A stretch of 64,000 nucleotides of DNA from Pedosphaera sp. (GTDB taxonomy: Bacteria > Verrucomicrobiota > Verrucomicrobiia > Limisphaerales > Pedosphaeraceae), in NCBI GenBank assembly GCA_028293325.1, contig JAQGPA010000040.1:1-64000 (forward strand), read 5' to 3'. Positions 24,957 through 35,139 of the stretch are shown piece by piece (positions within the stretch are counted from its first letter, which is position 1; the number at the start of each line of letters is the position of its first letter). Below the pieces are notes generated by a model. It was not told the origin of the DNA. It was given only the letters and a program-made list of their open reading frames with translations, and did no database searches. The position numbers were made by a program, and so were the translations under genes.

Positions 24957-27900
24957 ATGAATGAATCCGAGCGTGAGGAATTGGAGCTGCTAAAAAGGCG
25001 TCTTTGGGAAATGCGTGACCAATTGGCCGCCTTTGGCCGAGACATGGAAATGCTGGAAAGACGCCTGGCGCAACCGCCGCCCACCGAGACCAAGTCCGTT
25101 CCGCCCCTGCCCCAAGTTCCAAAGGAAACGCCCAAGCCGATCATCCTCCCGCCGATTCCGCCCATTATCCAACGGCCGGTGATTCCGCAGCCCCCGCCCC
25201 CGCCAGCCACACCGCCGCCTATTCCCACCCCGCAAAAAGCACCTGCTCCTCCGACGCCTCCCGCGCGCCCGGTTGAACCTGTGCTGGCGTATCAGCAGAA
25301 ACAAAGTTCCGCCGAGCCTCAAACCGGCGCGCCAACATCCGAACCGGCAACCGAGGCCGCACGTGATAAAGGCTCCTCCTTTGAAATGCGTCTCGGCACG
25401 TTCTGGCTCGTGCGCATCGGCATCGTGATGCTGCTGACCGGGTTGGTTTTTTTCGGCACTTACGCCTACCAAAATTTCATTCCCCGGCTGGGGCCGGTGG
25501 GAAAAGTTTCCCTGCTGTATCTCGCCAGCGGCCTGTTGCTCGGCACCGGCGCATGGTTGCAGCGCAAACAGGAGAGCATGAAGAATTATGCGCAAGTGCT
25601 CGTCGCCGGTGGCCTGGCCGCCGTCTATTTCACCACCTACGCCGCGCATCACATCGCCAATCTGGAGGTGATCCGCGATCCGGTGATCGACGGCGCGTTG
25701 TTGCTCGGTTGGGCTGGGTTCATCATCTGGCTCGCGGATCGAACCAAATCCGAGGTGCTGGCGCTCTTTGCGGTCCTGCTCGCCTATTACACGTCGGTCA
25801 TCACGCACGCCGGCTTGTTCACGCTCTATTCCAACCTGGTGTTGACGGCGGCGGCGGTCTTTTTCCTCGTCCGCAATCGGTGGGCGACCCTTTCCTTCGC
25901 CAGTCTGGTGGCCACCTATGCGAGTTACGGGTTCTGGCGCTTTTACCAGGAGGGACATTGGCAATGGGCTTCGCCCACGACGGGACTGTGGGCCGGGAAT
26001 TATTTCCTGATGAGTTACTGGGTCATCTTCACCGTCGCCTTGTTCCTCTCCAAGCACGAACAATTTGCCGGTGGCCGGCGGGCAACCTTTCTCAGCCTCA
26101 ACAATGCCGCCTTCTTCAGCGCTTTCATCCTGACCATGTATCAGGTCCATCAGGGCGGCTTTTGGAAATTCTCCCTCACTTACGGCTCGGTGCTGCTCGG
26201 ATTGTTCGGGCTGGCCTGGTGGCGTCGGCCGGAAGATAAAATCTTCCGCAACGCCTATCTGACGCAGGGCCTGCTGCTGGTGACGCTTGGCTTTATCACC
26301 CATTTCACCGGGCTTCGGTTGAGCCTCGTCCTGGCGTTTGAGAGCGTCACTCTCCTCGTGCTCGGCCAGCAGGTGCAGAACCGGGTCATGCGCATCGGCT
26401 CTTATATCACCGCTGCGCTGGCGGTCGGCTGGGGATTAGTTAATACGCAACCACTCGACCGTGACGGACTCATCAGCGGTATCGTGGTGGGAGCGATGCT
26501 GTTGTTCAATGCTTTTCGTTTGCGCAAGGAAACGGATTACGACCGTAGCGTGCAGCATCTGCCAACGCTCTTCTTTACCGCGCTCGCATTGCTCATGTGG
26601 GCGGGAGTTTCCTGGCAAAATGCCACGCCGCATTGGCGCGGCCTGGTGTTCGCCGTGGAGAGCTGGCTGCTGCTGCTCGCGGCCCGTCCACTGGGCAATC
26701 GCGCGCTCAACTTCGGCGCCATGATTTTTGCCTCCTTCGCCGTGGGCTTGCAAATAAATGCCGGCATCGAGCAATTCAACTCGGTGGGTTTCGCACTGCA
26801 CGTCGGCTGGCAGCAGAGTGCGTTGGTGGGGGCGGTGATGCTTGTGAACGCGCTACTGCAACGCCGCCTGGAGCCGCCGAAGACGGAACAAACTATTCAG
26901 CCGCCCGTTGTGCTTTTCTCCTGCCTGAGCCTGGCGACGTGGCTGGTCGTGACCTGCGTCTTCGCGAATCCCGATTATCTCGCGCCGTTGCTCGCGCTCG
27001 AAGCGCTGCTGTTCACGGTTGCCTATTATCCGTTGCGCCTGATGGAAGTCACGGTGTTGGGCCAGCTTTTCCTGATCGCGGCGCAACTGAGCTGGATCGT
27101 GGAAGCGGCGGCGCAACATCCCGCGCGCCCCTGGTGGAATCCCGCCACGGTCATCGTCGTCACGCTGGCGATCAGTCAATGGTGGCAGCGGCAATCGGTG
27201 TTGAAACTGGAAAAGAATTTCGTGCAAGTAGTGCAAGGCCTCTATGCGCTCGCCGTCGTGGGGCTGCTCTTTTTCTGGTTGCAGCCGCAGTTCGCGGGAA
27301 CGAATTGGCTCGCGTTGGCGGGCCTGCTCGCCTTGTTGTTGACGGCCTATGGCGTGGTCACCCGCTCGTGGTTATTGGCCGCCGCCGGTCAGATATTTGT
27401 CGTCATCAGCGGTTGGGAATTTTTTCATCAGCTCGCCGAGGGCAAGCCGGAATGGTGGGTCCCGCTGGTGCCCGTAGTGGTCATGTGCGTGCTGGCGTTC
27501 AGCACGGTCGAATGGTTCAAACGCCGGCCGGAAGCCAATCCCGAACTCGCTTCGTCGCTGCTGAATGTCAGCCTCGTCTATCGCGTGGTGGCCCTGGTGA
27601 TGTCGCTCTGGTGGGTGCACAAATATATAACCCCCAGCGAACAATGCTGGGTCTTTGCGCTGATCGGTCTTTTGTTGTTCGGCCTGGCGGGCTGGCGACG
27701 CAGCCTGGAGTTGCTCATCTTCAGCGGGATTTTCTCAGCGATGGCGGTGATCCAGTTCTGGCTGCCACCCGATTCCGCCCCGGCAGTTTATTGGCCCAAT
27801 CTCCTCGTGTTGTTCCTGCTGCTGGTGCAGCAACGCCTGGCGAAACGCTGGCCGGACCATTATCAAATGCCGCCGACAGCCCATGCGGGTATCATCGTGG

Positions 27901-28199
27901 CCGGCAGTTTGAGCCTCTGGCATTATCTTTCACTTTGGGTCGCGCCGGCGGAACTCACGGCGGTATGGTCCGGGCTGGCGTTGGTTTTGTTTGTCGTGGG
28001 GGTGATGCTGCGGGAGCGGGTGTATCGCTGGCTTGGCTTGGCCATTCTCGCCTGCGCCCTCGGGCACGTCATCTTCATCGACATCTGGAAACTCGAAATC
28101 ATTTATCGGATTTTGAGCTTCATGGCCATGGGCATCGTGCTGTTGGTGCTCGGCTTCCTCTACAACAAATATCAGGAACGAATCAAGGAATGGCTGTGA
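24957..28199 (+). CDS. Very large polytopic membrane protein, DUF2339 family
   Basis: The 1080-residue protein starts with a short coiled coil (ESEREELELLKRRLWEMRDQ). A strongly proline-rich linker follows (about residues 40-105), then FEMRLGTFWLVRIGIVMLLTG, the entry to more than twenty membrane helices filling the rest. This is the architecture of DUF2339, predicted membrane proteins of unknown function. It carries no catalytic motif I can identify. It may be transcribed alone: the next gene is on the other strand, 11 bp away. Confidence 0.85.
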   Translation: MNESEREELELLKRRLWEMRDQLAAFGRDMEMLERRLAQPPPTETKSVPPLPQVPKETPKPIILPPIPPIIQRPVIPQPPPPPATPPPIPTPQKAPAPPTPPARPVEPVLAYQQKQSSAEPQTGAPTSEPATEAARDKGSSFEMRLGTFWLVRIGIVMLLTGLVFFGTYAYQNFIPRLGPVGKVSLLYLASGLLLGTGAWLQRKQESMKNYAQVLVAGGLAAVYFTTYAAHHIANLEVIRDPVIDGALLLGWAGFIIWLADRTKSEVLALFAVLLAYYTSVITHAGLFTLYSNLVLTAAAVFFLVRNRWATLSFASLVATYASYGFWRFYQEGHWQWASPTTGLWAGNYFLMSYWVIFTVALFLSKHEQFAGGRRATFLSLNNAAFFSAFILTMYQVHQGGFWKFSLTYGSVLLGLFGLAWWRRPEDKIFRNAYLTQGLLLVTLGFITHFTGLRLSLVLAFESVTLLVLGQQVQNRVMRIGSYITAALAVGWGLVNTQPLDRDGLISGIVVGAMLLFNAFRLRKETDYDRSVQHLPTLFFTALALLMWAGVSWQNATPHWRGLVFAVESWLLLLAARPLGNRALNFGAMIFASFAVGLQINAGIEQFNSVGFALHVGWQQSALVGAVMLVNALLQRRLEPPKTEQTIQPPVVLFSCLSLATWLVVTCVFANPDYLAPLLALEALLFTVAYYPLRLMEVTVLGQLFLIAAQLSWIVEAAAQHPARPWWNPATVIVVTLAISQWWQRQSVLKLEKNFVQVVQGLYALAVVGLLFFWLQPQFAGTNWLALAGLLALLLTAYGVVTRSWLLAAAGQIFVVISGWEFFHQLAEGKPEWWVPLVPVVVMCVLAFSTVEWFKRRPEANPELASSLLNVSLVYRVVALVMSLWWVHKYITPSEQCWVFALIGLLLFGLAGWRRSLELLIFSGIFSAMAVIQFWLPPDSAPAVYWPNLLVLFLLLVQQRLAKRWPDHYQMPPTAHAGIIVAGSLSLWHYLSLWVAPAELTAVWSGLALVLFVVGVMLRERVYRWLGLAILACALGHVIFIDIWKLEIIYRILSFMAMGIVLLVLGFLYNKYQERIKEWL

Positions 28200-28210
28200 G
28201 CGCCCGCTGC

Positions 28211-31162
28211 TTATTTCCGGCTGCCGGGCGAGGCTAAAAATTCCAGCAAGTCCGCCAAGGCCTGCTGGCTCAAGCCGGATTCCAGGCCTTCCGGCATGGC
28301 CGAGCTGTTCAGGCTTGTCAGCGAGCGAATGTTGGACCGGGGCACGACCCGCGTGGCGCCGGTCGCCTCATAGAGCGTGACGTCGAATTTGGTCTGCGCG
28401 GCGATAAAACCGGTCAAGGTCTGGCCGTCTTTTGTCTGAATGAGAAAATTCGCCAGGGCCGGCGTCACGGCGCGATTGGGATCCAACAGCCGGGTCAGCA
28501 TTTCCTCCCGGCCATTCCGCGCGGCGGCGCTCAAATCCACGCCGTTGTAGTTCCCCTCGCCGGCAATCTGGTGGCAGGACGCGCACCGCGCCAAAAAGAG
28601 ATCATGTCCCCGGTTCACATTTCCCTCCATCTGCGCCGCGGGCAGAAACCGCGCCACGACTTCCTGGCGTTGTGAACTGTCGGGCTGCCCCAATAAATTC
28701 GAAGCGCGCTGGCGAATGTTCGTATCAGGATGCGCGAGGAGAAACCGGATTTGCGTGGACCAGAGTTCGCCGCGCGCAATGACGCCTTTTTCGATGGCAG
28801 AAAGTAAAACGATGGTTCGCTCCGGTCGCGACAGCAAAGCGGCCACCGCTTCGGCACGCGCGCCGGGTTGCAAGAATACCCATCGGTACACCAGGCCTGC
28901 GGCTACGCGCCCATCGGGAAACCGCCCGAGCGCCGCCACCGCCGCCATCTGAATGGATTGTGATTCCGGCCGGTTCAGCAGCACCAACAGCGAGTTGCCC
29001 GCGTCCGCATAACTGGTGTAACCGAGCAAAAGAATGGCTTCCGCCCGCACTGCTTCGGCGGCGGTGTCATCGCCCATCACCCGCGTAGCCCGCGCGATAA
29101 GCGGCTGCAAAATTCCCTGGCTGTCCGCCTGGTTTAAAGTACTGCCATTCAGTTCCAACCCTTCGCCGAGCACCTGTGTGAGACTGAACGCTGCCTGCGC
29201 GTCGTTCAGGGCGGCCAAATCCCTCATGACGCGCGCCACTTCCGCAGGTTGGTTTGTCGCTCCCACCACCAACAGCAGTTGCCACAACATATTCTGGCCC
29301 GCATCGTTCCTCCGGAAATGGGCGTCGTTTGCCAGAATACCAAAAACTTCTCCTGCGCCATCACTGAGCGAACTCAGCGCGGCGGACTGCATCCAGCGGT
29401 TGGTGGAATCGTGTTGCAGCAAATCCGCCAGCGTCTGCGCCCGGCCAGGATTGCGCAGTTGGCCCAGGGTAAAAGCGAGTTGATAGCGCACCGCGATGGC
29501 CGGGTCTGCGGCGCGCGCGGCAAGTTGTTTCCATAATGAATCCGAAACCATCCCGTTTTTCGCGACAAATCTTTCTGCAAGCAACACGGCATGCTCACGC
29601 ACGCGGCTGTCGGGATCGCCCAACCCTTTTATCACATGCGCCTCCAGCAGCGTGTGCAGGCCGTCGAGCGCGTGCAAGGCATGCATCCGGCCCAGCGGCG
29701 TGGAACGGGGATCGAAAAACCATTGGATCACCGGGACAACCGTCGCTTTATCCTGCCGCTCATAGAGCAAGCGGGCCGCGGTGTCGCGCTGCCAGCCATT
29801 GGCATGCATCAACATGGTGGCCAACAGTTGCGGATTGGCGGTTCCCAGATGCGGCACGGGCAGTTGCTTGAAATTAAGCGGCACGATGCGAAAAATGCGG
29901 CCATGGCCCAACGGAGTTGTCACCACGGCATTCGTGCCGACGGGTGTGGGCTTGGCTGGCGTGCCTGGTTCTTCGCGGGTGCGGTCCGCAATATACAATG
30001 CGCCGTCGGGACCGTTGATGATTTGCATCGGTTGGAAGGCGGCGTCTTTGCCGGCCAGAAATTCGATGCCCGGCTCGTCGGTCGGGCGCCGGATGGTCAA
30101 CTCAAGTTCGTTGGTGTCGAGCTTTGCATGATGAATGACGCCGCTCGCGGTGTCGGCGATGAAGACATCCTCCAGGTAGGACGCGGGAAAGAGAATGCCA
30201 CGGTAGATGCTCAGCCCGCTCGCCGTGGAAAAATAATTTGAAGGCCGGCCATTGGTCATCGCGGCGGGCGGGCGGGCTGTGTTCAAGCGCGCCGGAAAAA
30301 TCATTGCCGCTGCCTCGTCGGGAGCTGCATTCAGCAAGGCGACCGGCATTTCCAGAAAGGGATTGCGCACGGCATAACGTTGCTCATACATCACCAGCAG
30401 CACAGGATCGACGCTGCCGCCAACGAATTTGCGTCCGCGATTATCAAAACTCATCCCGGTGAGCGCCGCACCGCTTTCGGGAACAACCACGAACGTGCGG
30501 GGATCGAAGCAAAAATTGCCCGCATCCAAAACGACGGAAGCCTTGGGGGTGCTGCTGGCAATGACATCCCCGCCCCGTCCGGCTGTGCCCACATGAATGC
30601 GGTTATCCAAACCCCAGGCAAAGCTCGTGAATGAAATCGGGCCGTTTAACCCAGTCGTCGCCTCGCTAAAACCGGTGAAGACCACCCGGCGCACATCCGC
30701 CACACCGTCCTCTTTGCTGTCCTTGAGAAACAGAATCTCCTGCCCGCAACCGACAAACACGCCGCCCCCATAACAGATCAAAGCCGACGGCTGGTTGAGA
30801 TTATCCGCATAGACGGCGCTGGAATCAAAAATGCCGTCGCCATCGGTATCTTCCAACACCCGCACGCGCCCGGTGCGACCATTGGCGCGGTCCGGACGAT
30901 CACGCATTTCGATGACGAACAAACGCCCGTTTTCGTCGAAGGCCATGGCGATAGGATCAACGACCAGCGGCTCCGAAGCGACGAGTTCCAGGCGGAACCC
31001 GCTCTTGATTTGGAAACTTTTGGCAAGGGCAGTTGCGGCATTCGTTACCACGACGGGTGGAACAGTGTTGGAGGCGACTGACAACTCAGCGGCCGTCGCT
31101 GTGCGAGACAGCGCCAGGCAAAGCGCCAATAAGAGCAGCAACTGGCGAGTGGTCATGCGCAT
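28211..31162 (-). CDS. PVC-type heme-binding protein (membrane-bound dehydrogenase family)
   Basis: The 983-residue protein has a signal peptide (MTTRQLLLLLALCLALSRTA). A beta-propeller follows (FRLELVASEPLVVDPIAMAF to FRIVPLN), then a long run of HEAT-like helical repeats. A C-terminal cytochrome c domain has CASCH near residue 860 and an axial Met among the final ~115 residues. This layout is characteristic of Planctomycetes and Verrucomicrobia, where such proteins are numerous and poorly characterised. It should act in the periplasm as a heme-dependent sugar or alcohol dehydrogenase. Start 31162 is chosen for the signal peptide; longer starts exist. Confidence 0.88.
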   Translation of the reverse strand: MRMTTRQLLLLLALCLALSRTATAAELSVASNTVPPVVVTNAATALAKSFQIKSGFRLELVASEPLVVDPIAMAFDENGRLFVIEMRDRPDRANGRTGRVRVLEDTDGDGIFDSSAVYADNLNQPSALICYGGGVFVGCGQEILFLKDSKEDGVADVRRVVFTGFSEATTGLNGPISFTSFAWGLDNRIHVGTAGRGGDVIASSTPKASVVLDAGNFCFDPRTFVVVPESGAALTGMSFDNRGRKFVGGSVDPVLLVMYEQRYAVRNPFLEMPVALLNAAPDEAAAMIFPARLNTARPPAAMTNGRPSNYFSTASGLSIYRGILFPASYLEDVFIADTASGVIHHAKLDTNELELTIRRPTDEPGIEFLAGKDAAFQPMQIINGPDGALYIADRTREEPGTPAKPTPVGTNAVVTTPLGHGRIFRIVPLNFKQLPVPHLGTANPQLLATMLMHANGWQRDTAARLLYERQDKATVVPVIQWFFDPRSTPLGRMHALHALDGLHTLLEAHVIKGLGDPDSRVREHAVLLAERFVAKNGMVSDSLWKQLAARAADPAIAVRYQLAFTLGQLRNPGRAQTLADLLQHDSTNRWMQSAALSSLSDGAGEVFGILANDAHFRRNDAGQNMLWQLLLVVGATNQPAEVARVMRDLAALNDAQAAFSLTQVLGEGLELNGSTLNQADSQGILQPLIARATRVMGDDTAAEAVRAEAILLLGYTSYADAGNSLLVLLNRPESQSIQMAAVAALGRFPDGRVAAGLVYRWVFLQPGARAEAVAALLSRPERTIVLLSAIEKGVIARGELWSTQIRFLLAHPDTNIRQRASNLLGQPDSSQRQEVVARFLPAAQMEGNVNRGHDLFLARCASCHQIAGEGNYNGVDLSAAARNGREEMLTRLLDPNRAVTPALANFLIQTKDGQTLTGFIAAQTKFDVTLYEATGATRVVPRSNIRSLTSLNSSAMPEGLESGLSQQALADLLEFLASPGSRK

Positions 31163-31268
31163 ACGATGCCGAAAAACCGCGGCGCAGGAAAGTAGGAAAA
31201 ACAGAATAGCGGCTGAATTCGAGCCCGGGTGCGCTGCAGATGATTCCTCACTCGCCAACATCAAATGG

Positions 31269-32249
31269 TTACTCCATGGGGAACTTCAATCCCCATTGCG
31301 CGCGCAGGGTATCAAGTGTTTTCATAATGGCCAGGGTTTCATCCAGCGGCATGACTTTGCTTTCCAGCCGGCCTTCGCGCAAACATTCCATGAACTCCGC
31401 CGCCTCAAACTGGAATCCGTTTCCGGTAAAGGGAAATTCCAAAAATTCCTCACCGCCCGCATCCAACACCAGCGTCATGTCCGAACCGCGCCACCAGGAA
31501 CGATGCAGCCGGATGCGACCCAGCGTGCCGAGAATGGAAACTTCGTGATTGGTGTTCAGGCGGATGGTGGCTTCAAACTCGGCCATTTCCCCTTTTGAAT
31601 GGCGCAGGACGACCGCTTCCATTTCATCCACACCGGTCGGTCCTATTTCCGCCACACCGGTTGCCGAGGAAGGCGGACCAAAAATCATCGACGCCAGCGA
31701 TATCGGATAAATGCCGACGTCCAACAACGCGCCGCCGCCCAATGCCGGATCATACAACCGCCCCGCGCGGCTTTCCCGCCGAAAGCCGATATCCGCCGTG
31801 AGCATCCGCACGTCACCAATGATGCCTTCCGCGAGCATTTCCCGGAGCCGAACGATGGGCGGCAGAAACCGGGTCCACATTGCCTCCATCAAAAGAATTT
31901 TCTTCGCCCGCGCCATTTGAATGACAGCCTCCGCCTCCTGCGCATTAATGGCAAACGGCTTTTCGCACAAGACCGGTTTCCCGGCCGTCAGCGCCAGCTG
32001 CATGTTTTCGGCATGGAGCGAATTCGGGGTGGCCACGTAAACCGCGTCCACGTCGGCATCATGGACCAGCGCCTCGTAGCTGGGATGGCGGTGCGCCACG
32101 TTAAATTCCTGGGCAAACTTGTCCGCACCCGCCTGCGACCGGGAGCCGACGGCCACCAATTCGGCGTCCAACAGCGAAGTCAACCCCTGGGCAAACTCCT
32201 TTGCGATTCTGCCCGTTCCAATAATTCCCCAGCGGATTTTGTCAGCCAT
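31269..32249 (-). CDS. Gfo/Idh/MocA-family NAD(P)-dependent oxidoreductase
   Basis: The 326-residue protein starts MADKIRWGIIGTGRIAKEFA, a Rossmann nucleotide-binding loop. It has the family's CEKPFAIN motif near residue 95 and the C-terminal beta-sheet domain. Members oxidise or reduce sugars and related polyols; the closest described type is dihydrodiol or glucose-fructose oxidoreductase-like. The substrate is not readable. It precedes the heme-binding dehydrogenase on the same strand (about 105 bp), which suggests, without proving, joint sugar metabolism. Confidence 0.9.
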   Translation of the reverse strand: MADKIRWGIIGTGRIAKEFAQGLTSLLDAELVAVGSRSQAGADKFAQEFNVAHRHPSYEALVHDADVDAVYVATPNSLHAENMQLALTAGKPVLCEKPFAINAQEAEAVIQMARAKKILLMEAMWTRFLPPIVRLREMLAEGIIGDVRMLTADIGFRRESRAGRLYDPALGGGALLDVGIYPISLASMIFGPPSSATGVAEIGPTGVDEMEAVVLRHSKGEMAEFEATIRLNTNHEVSILGTLGRIRLHRSWWRGSDMTLVLDAGGEEFLEFPFTGNGFQFEAAEFMECLREGRLESKVMPLDETLAIMKTLDTLRAQWGLKFPME

Positions 32250-32525
32250 GTGGATAAATTATGTTTAATTTGGTAGCCGTGTCACCAATACCTTCTGCAA
32301 TGGGGGTAGCTTAGCTCGTTGTGGCATAAATAACGAGTCAATAAGCAGCAGTGCCAAAAAGACCCAGAGAAGTGCTCCGATCCAGAACTTCAACCGCAAT
32401 TTTGGCGGTTTTTACGCGGTTTCGGCTTTACAGAAGGCGGGTTGACGGGCAATGTTTCGCGCGGTTCAGAAGTGGTTGGAGTGGTTCGGCAACACCCGAT
32501 TCGCCCGCCTTGAAACGACTTATTT

Positions 32526-33797
32526 ATGTCAGAATTAGTTGGAAACCTTTTAGTGGCACAATCCGGCGGCCCCACGGCCGTCATCAATGCCAGCGTCGCC
32601 GGTGTGATTCAGGAAGCCGGCAAACATGAATGCATTGAGGAAATCTACGGCGGGCTCAACGGCATCCTCGGCCTGATTAACGAAGAGTTGATCGACATCA
32701 ACGAGGAAAAGGCGCGCACCATCGAGGGCTTGAAATATACCCCCGCCGCCGCGCTCGGCACGTGCCGTTACAAACTGGATTTCAAGAAGAAGCCCGAGCA
32801 GGCCGCCAAGGACATGGACCGCCTGTTCGAAGTCTTCGCCGCGCACAACATCCGGTTCTTTTTTTACATTGGCGGCAACGATTCCCAGGACACCGCGCAT
32901 AAAATTCACGAGCAGGCCATCGCGCGCGGTTACGAACTGCGTGTCATCGGCGTGCCCAAAACCATCGATAACGATTTGCCGCACACCGACCATTGCCCCG
33001 GATACGGCTCGGTCGTGAAATACAACGGCACGACGGTTATGGAAATCGCAGCCGACGTGAGCAGCATGGCCACGGATGACGGCTCCTGCTGTCTCGTGGA
33101 AGTGATGGGCCGCTCGGCAGGCTGGATCGCCGCCGGCACCGCCTTGGCCAGGCGCGGCCCCAATGATGCGCCCCATATCGTTTTGCTCCCGGAGATTCCG
33201 CTGGATGAAGGCGCGTTCCTGCTACGCCTGAAGGATATCGTTTCCCAGCTTAAATATTGCGTCGTAGTGGTGGGTGAAGGTGTCAAGAACACCGCCGGCG
33301 AGGAAATTGGCGCGGACAAATCACGGCTCGATGCCTTTGGTCATCCGGTGCTTTCCGGCGCCGCTGACTATCTCGGCGAACTCGTGCAGCACAAGCTGAA
33401 CCTCAAGACCCGCACCGTAAAGCTCGGTTACGCCCAACGCGCGGCAGCACATTACGCGAGCGCGACAGATTCCGCCGAAGCCAGTGCCTGTGGCGAAGCG
33501 GCGGTGCGCGCGGCCGTGGCCGGCCAGAGCGGGCTCATGGTCAAGATTGTGCGGCTGGAAACCAGTCCCTACAAGTGGACCACCGGATTACAGCCGTTGC
33601 AGGACATTGCCAACGTGGAACATTTCGTTCCCCGCGACTGGATCAGCGAGGATGGGTTCATGCCGAATGAAAAGTTTATCGACTACGCCCGTCCGCTGAT
33701 TGAAGGCGAAGTCAAGGTCCCCACCGAAGGCGGGCTGCCCAAGTTTGCCGTTCTGGAAAAAGTGCGCGTGGAGAAGAAACTTCCGCCGCGCGGCTGA
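32526..33797 (+). CDS. pfp: Pyrophosphate-type 6-phosphofructokinase
   Basis: The 423-residue protein interconverts fructose-6-phosphate and fructose-1,6-bisphosphate. AQSGGPTAVINAS starts the fold. IGGNDSQDTA carries Asp where ATP enzymes have the second Gly of GGDGS. GVPKTIDNDL has Lys in place of the Gly of PGTIDND. Both substitutions are the known marks of pyrophosphate use. EVMGRSAGWIA is the substrate-binding stretch. There is no Shine-Dalgarno sequence. The upstream region 32250-32525 holds no other gene. Confidence 0.9.
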   Translation: MSELVGNLLVAQSGGPTAVINASVAGVIQEAGKHECIEEIYGGLNGILGLINEELIDINEEKARTIEGLKYTPAAALGTCRYKLDFKKKPEQAAKDMDRLFEVFAAHNIRFFFYIGGNDSQDTAHKIHEQAIARGYELRVIGVPKTIDNDLPHTDHCPGYGSVVKYNGTTVMEIAADVSSMATDDGSCCLVEVMGRSAGWIAAGTALARRGPNDAPHIVLLPEIPLDEGAFLLRLKDIVSQLKYCVVVVGEGVKNTAGEEIGADKSRLDAFGHPVLSGAADYLGELVQHKLNLKTRTVKLGYAQRAAAHYASATDSAEASACGEAAVRAAVAGQSGLMVKIVRLETSPYKWTTGLQPLQDIANVEHFVPRDWISEDGFMPNEKFIDYARPLIEGEVKVPTEGGLPKFAVLEKVRVEKKLPPRG

Positions 33798-33853
33798 TCA
33801 CTGGCGGAGCCGGAGAGTGGCGTAAAATATCGGTCTTTCGGGACGTGGCAAAT

Positions 33854-34246
33854 TTACTTTGTCGCGCCCTTTTGACTGAGGCGGTCCAGTTGCTTCCTTA
33901 ATTCAGCCAGTTCCTCGTCGGACAAATCGTCCAGCTTGATCATCTTATTGCGCGCCCCATGAATCGCGCGAATCAGTTCATCGAGCTTCAGATGAAACGA
34001 CTTGGCATCCCGGTTTTGGGTGTTTTGGATCAGGAACACCATCAGAAAGGTAACGATGGTGGTGCCGGTATTGATGACGAGTTGCCAGGTGTCAGAAAAC
34101 TTAAAGATCGGCCCGCAGGCAGCCCAACCAATAATGATCAAGGCCGCAATGAAAAAGGACCAGGGATTGCCTACCAGATTGGACATTTGATGAGCAAAGT
34201 GACGGAACCACGCGTGAATGCGGCTGGGGGTTGAAGTTGTGTCCAT
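33854..34246 (-). CDS. Low-affinity iron permease-family membrane protein
   Basis: The 130-residue protein has two membrane helices (SFFIAALIIIGWAACGPI and LVINTGTTIVTFLMVFLIQ). They are followed by QNTQNRDAKSFHLKLDELIRA and a charged helical tail. The motif FLIQNTQNRD followed by KLDELI is typical of the family named after the yeast low-affinity iron permease (PF04120). In bacteria an iron role is not established. It stands alone and converges with the phosphofructokinase gene. Confidence 0.85.
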   Translation of the reverse strand: MDTTSTPSRIHAWFRHFAHQMSNLVGNPWSFFIAALIIIGWAACGPIFKFSDTWQLVINTGTTIVTFLMVFLIQNTQNRDAKSFHLKLDELIRAIHGARNKMIKLDDLSDEELAELRKQLDRLSQKGATK

Positions 34247-34395
34247 TTAAGCCTCCAATAAAATTTCAGGGTTTGTGAAGTGCATTACACCGCAAAATAT
34301 CACTTTGTGCGTGTCATTGCACTATTCCTGAATGAAAAAAACCGCGAAATAGTCCCCGCCGCCAATGGTGGCAGCGTTGGCTCAAAGGACAGGAA

Positions 34396-35139
34396 TTACA
34401 TCGGGTCGCGGTTGACGTCCTTGTAATAGATGTAGCTGGCGGGAGTTTTGCCCATGGCCACGAACCATTGCGGACAGTAGGGCGCCATCCAGATGACATC
34501 ACCGGCCTGCACCGGATGATAATCGGCATCCAGCCGGTAAACCCCCTGCCCTTGCAACATCAAGAGACCGTGTTCCATGACGTGCGTTTCCACGAACGGC
34601 AATGTGGCCCCTGGCTGATAGGTAAAAATATTCACGGCCATGTCAAAGGCCGGCGTGTCGTAGAGCAACACCTGCAAGCGGGCATCTTCATTGCCGAGGA
34701 ACGGCTGGCCTTTCACTTCCCGTTCATGGGCAAAAATCGCTTCCGGCTTTCCAGCCCCGGCGAGCGGTTCATATTCCTTCTGGAAAATCAGCAGCTTGCC
34801 GCCGTTGCCGGTGCCTTGAAAATGAATATCCTTGCCTGCCGGTATGTACGCGTAACTGCCGGCTTCGAGCCGGTGTTTCTTTTCATCCACAATCACACTG
34901 CCGGTGCCTTCGATGACATAAACGAAAAATTCCGTTTTCCCTGTGTTGCCCCGACCCTGGCCATCCTTGTTCAAAGTGATGAGCAGTTGGCAAAATCTTG
35001 CACCCATCGCCGGCGAGATGAGGACGTTGCACGTCACATTTTCCCAACCCGGCAAAAAGCTGGGCACAAAGCCGCTCGGGGTGAGCAAGGCATACCGGTC
35101 TTTTACAACATTGCGCGTGGCGCCAAACAGTTCAGTCAT
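34396..35139 (-). CDS. allE: (S)-Ureidoglycine aminohydrolase AllE (bicupin)
   Basis: AllE releases ammonia from ureidoglycine to give ureidoglycolate. The 247-residue protein consists of two cupin domains. The first includes FVYVIEGTGSVIVDEKKHRLEAG and the second ETHVMEHGLLMLQGQGVYRL, whose His and Glu residues bind manganese in known homologues. Length and the final PQWFVAMGKTPASYIYYKD-type tail fit AllE and its plant counterpart UGLYAH. It is the last gene of the ureide operon and overlaps allB by 4 bp. Confidence 0.93.
   Translation of the reverse strand: MTELFGATRNVVKDRYALLTPSGFVPSFLPGWENVTCNVLISPAMGARFCQLLITLNKDGQGRGNTGKTEFFVYVIEGTGSVIVDEKKHRLEAGSYAYIPAGKDIHFQGTGNGGKLLIFQKEYEPLAGAGKPEAIFAHEREVKGQPFLGNEDARLQVLLYDTPAFDMAVNIFTYQPGATLPFVETHVMEHGLLMLQGQGVYRLDADYHPVQAGDVIWMAPYCPQWFVAMGKTPASYIYYKDVNRDPM

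Noticed and set aside
26597-28237. 546-codon alternative frame within the DUF2339 gene
   Set aside because: Arg/Ala/Gly-rich low-information sequence. The other frame gives a coherent polytopic membrane protein.
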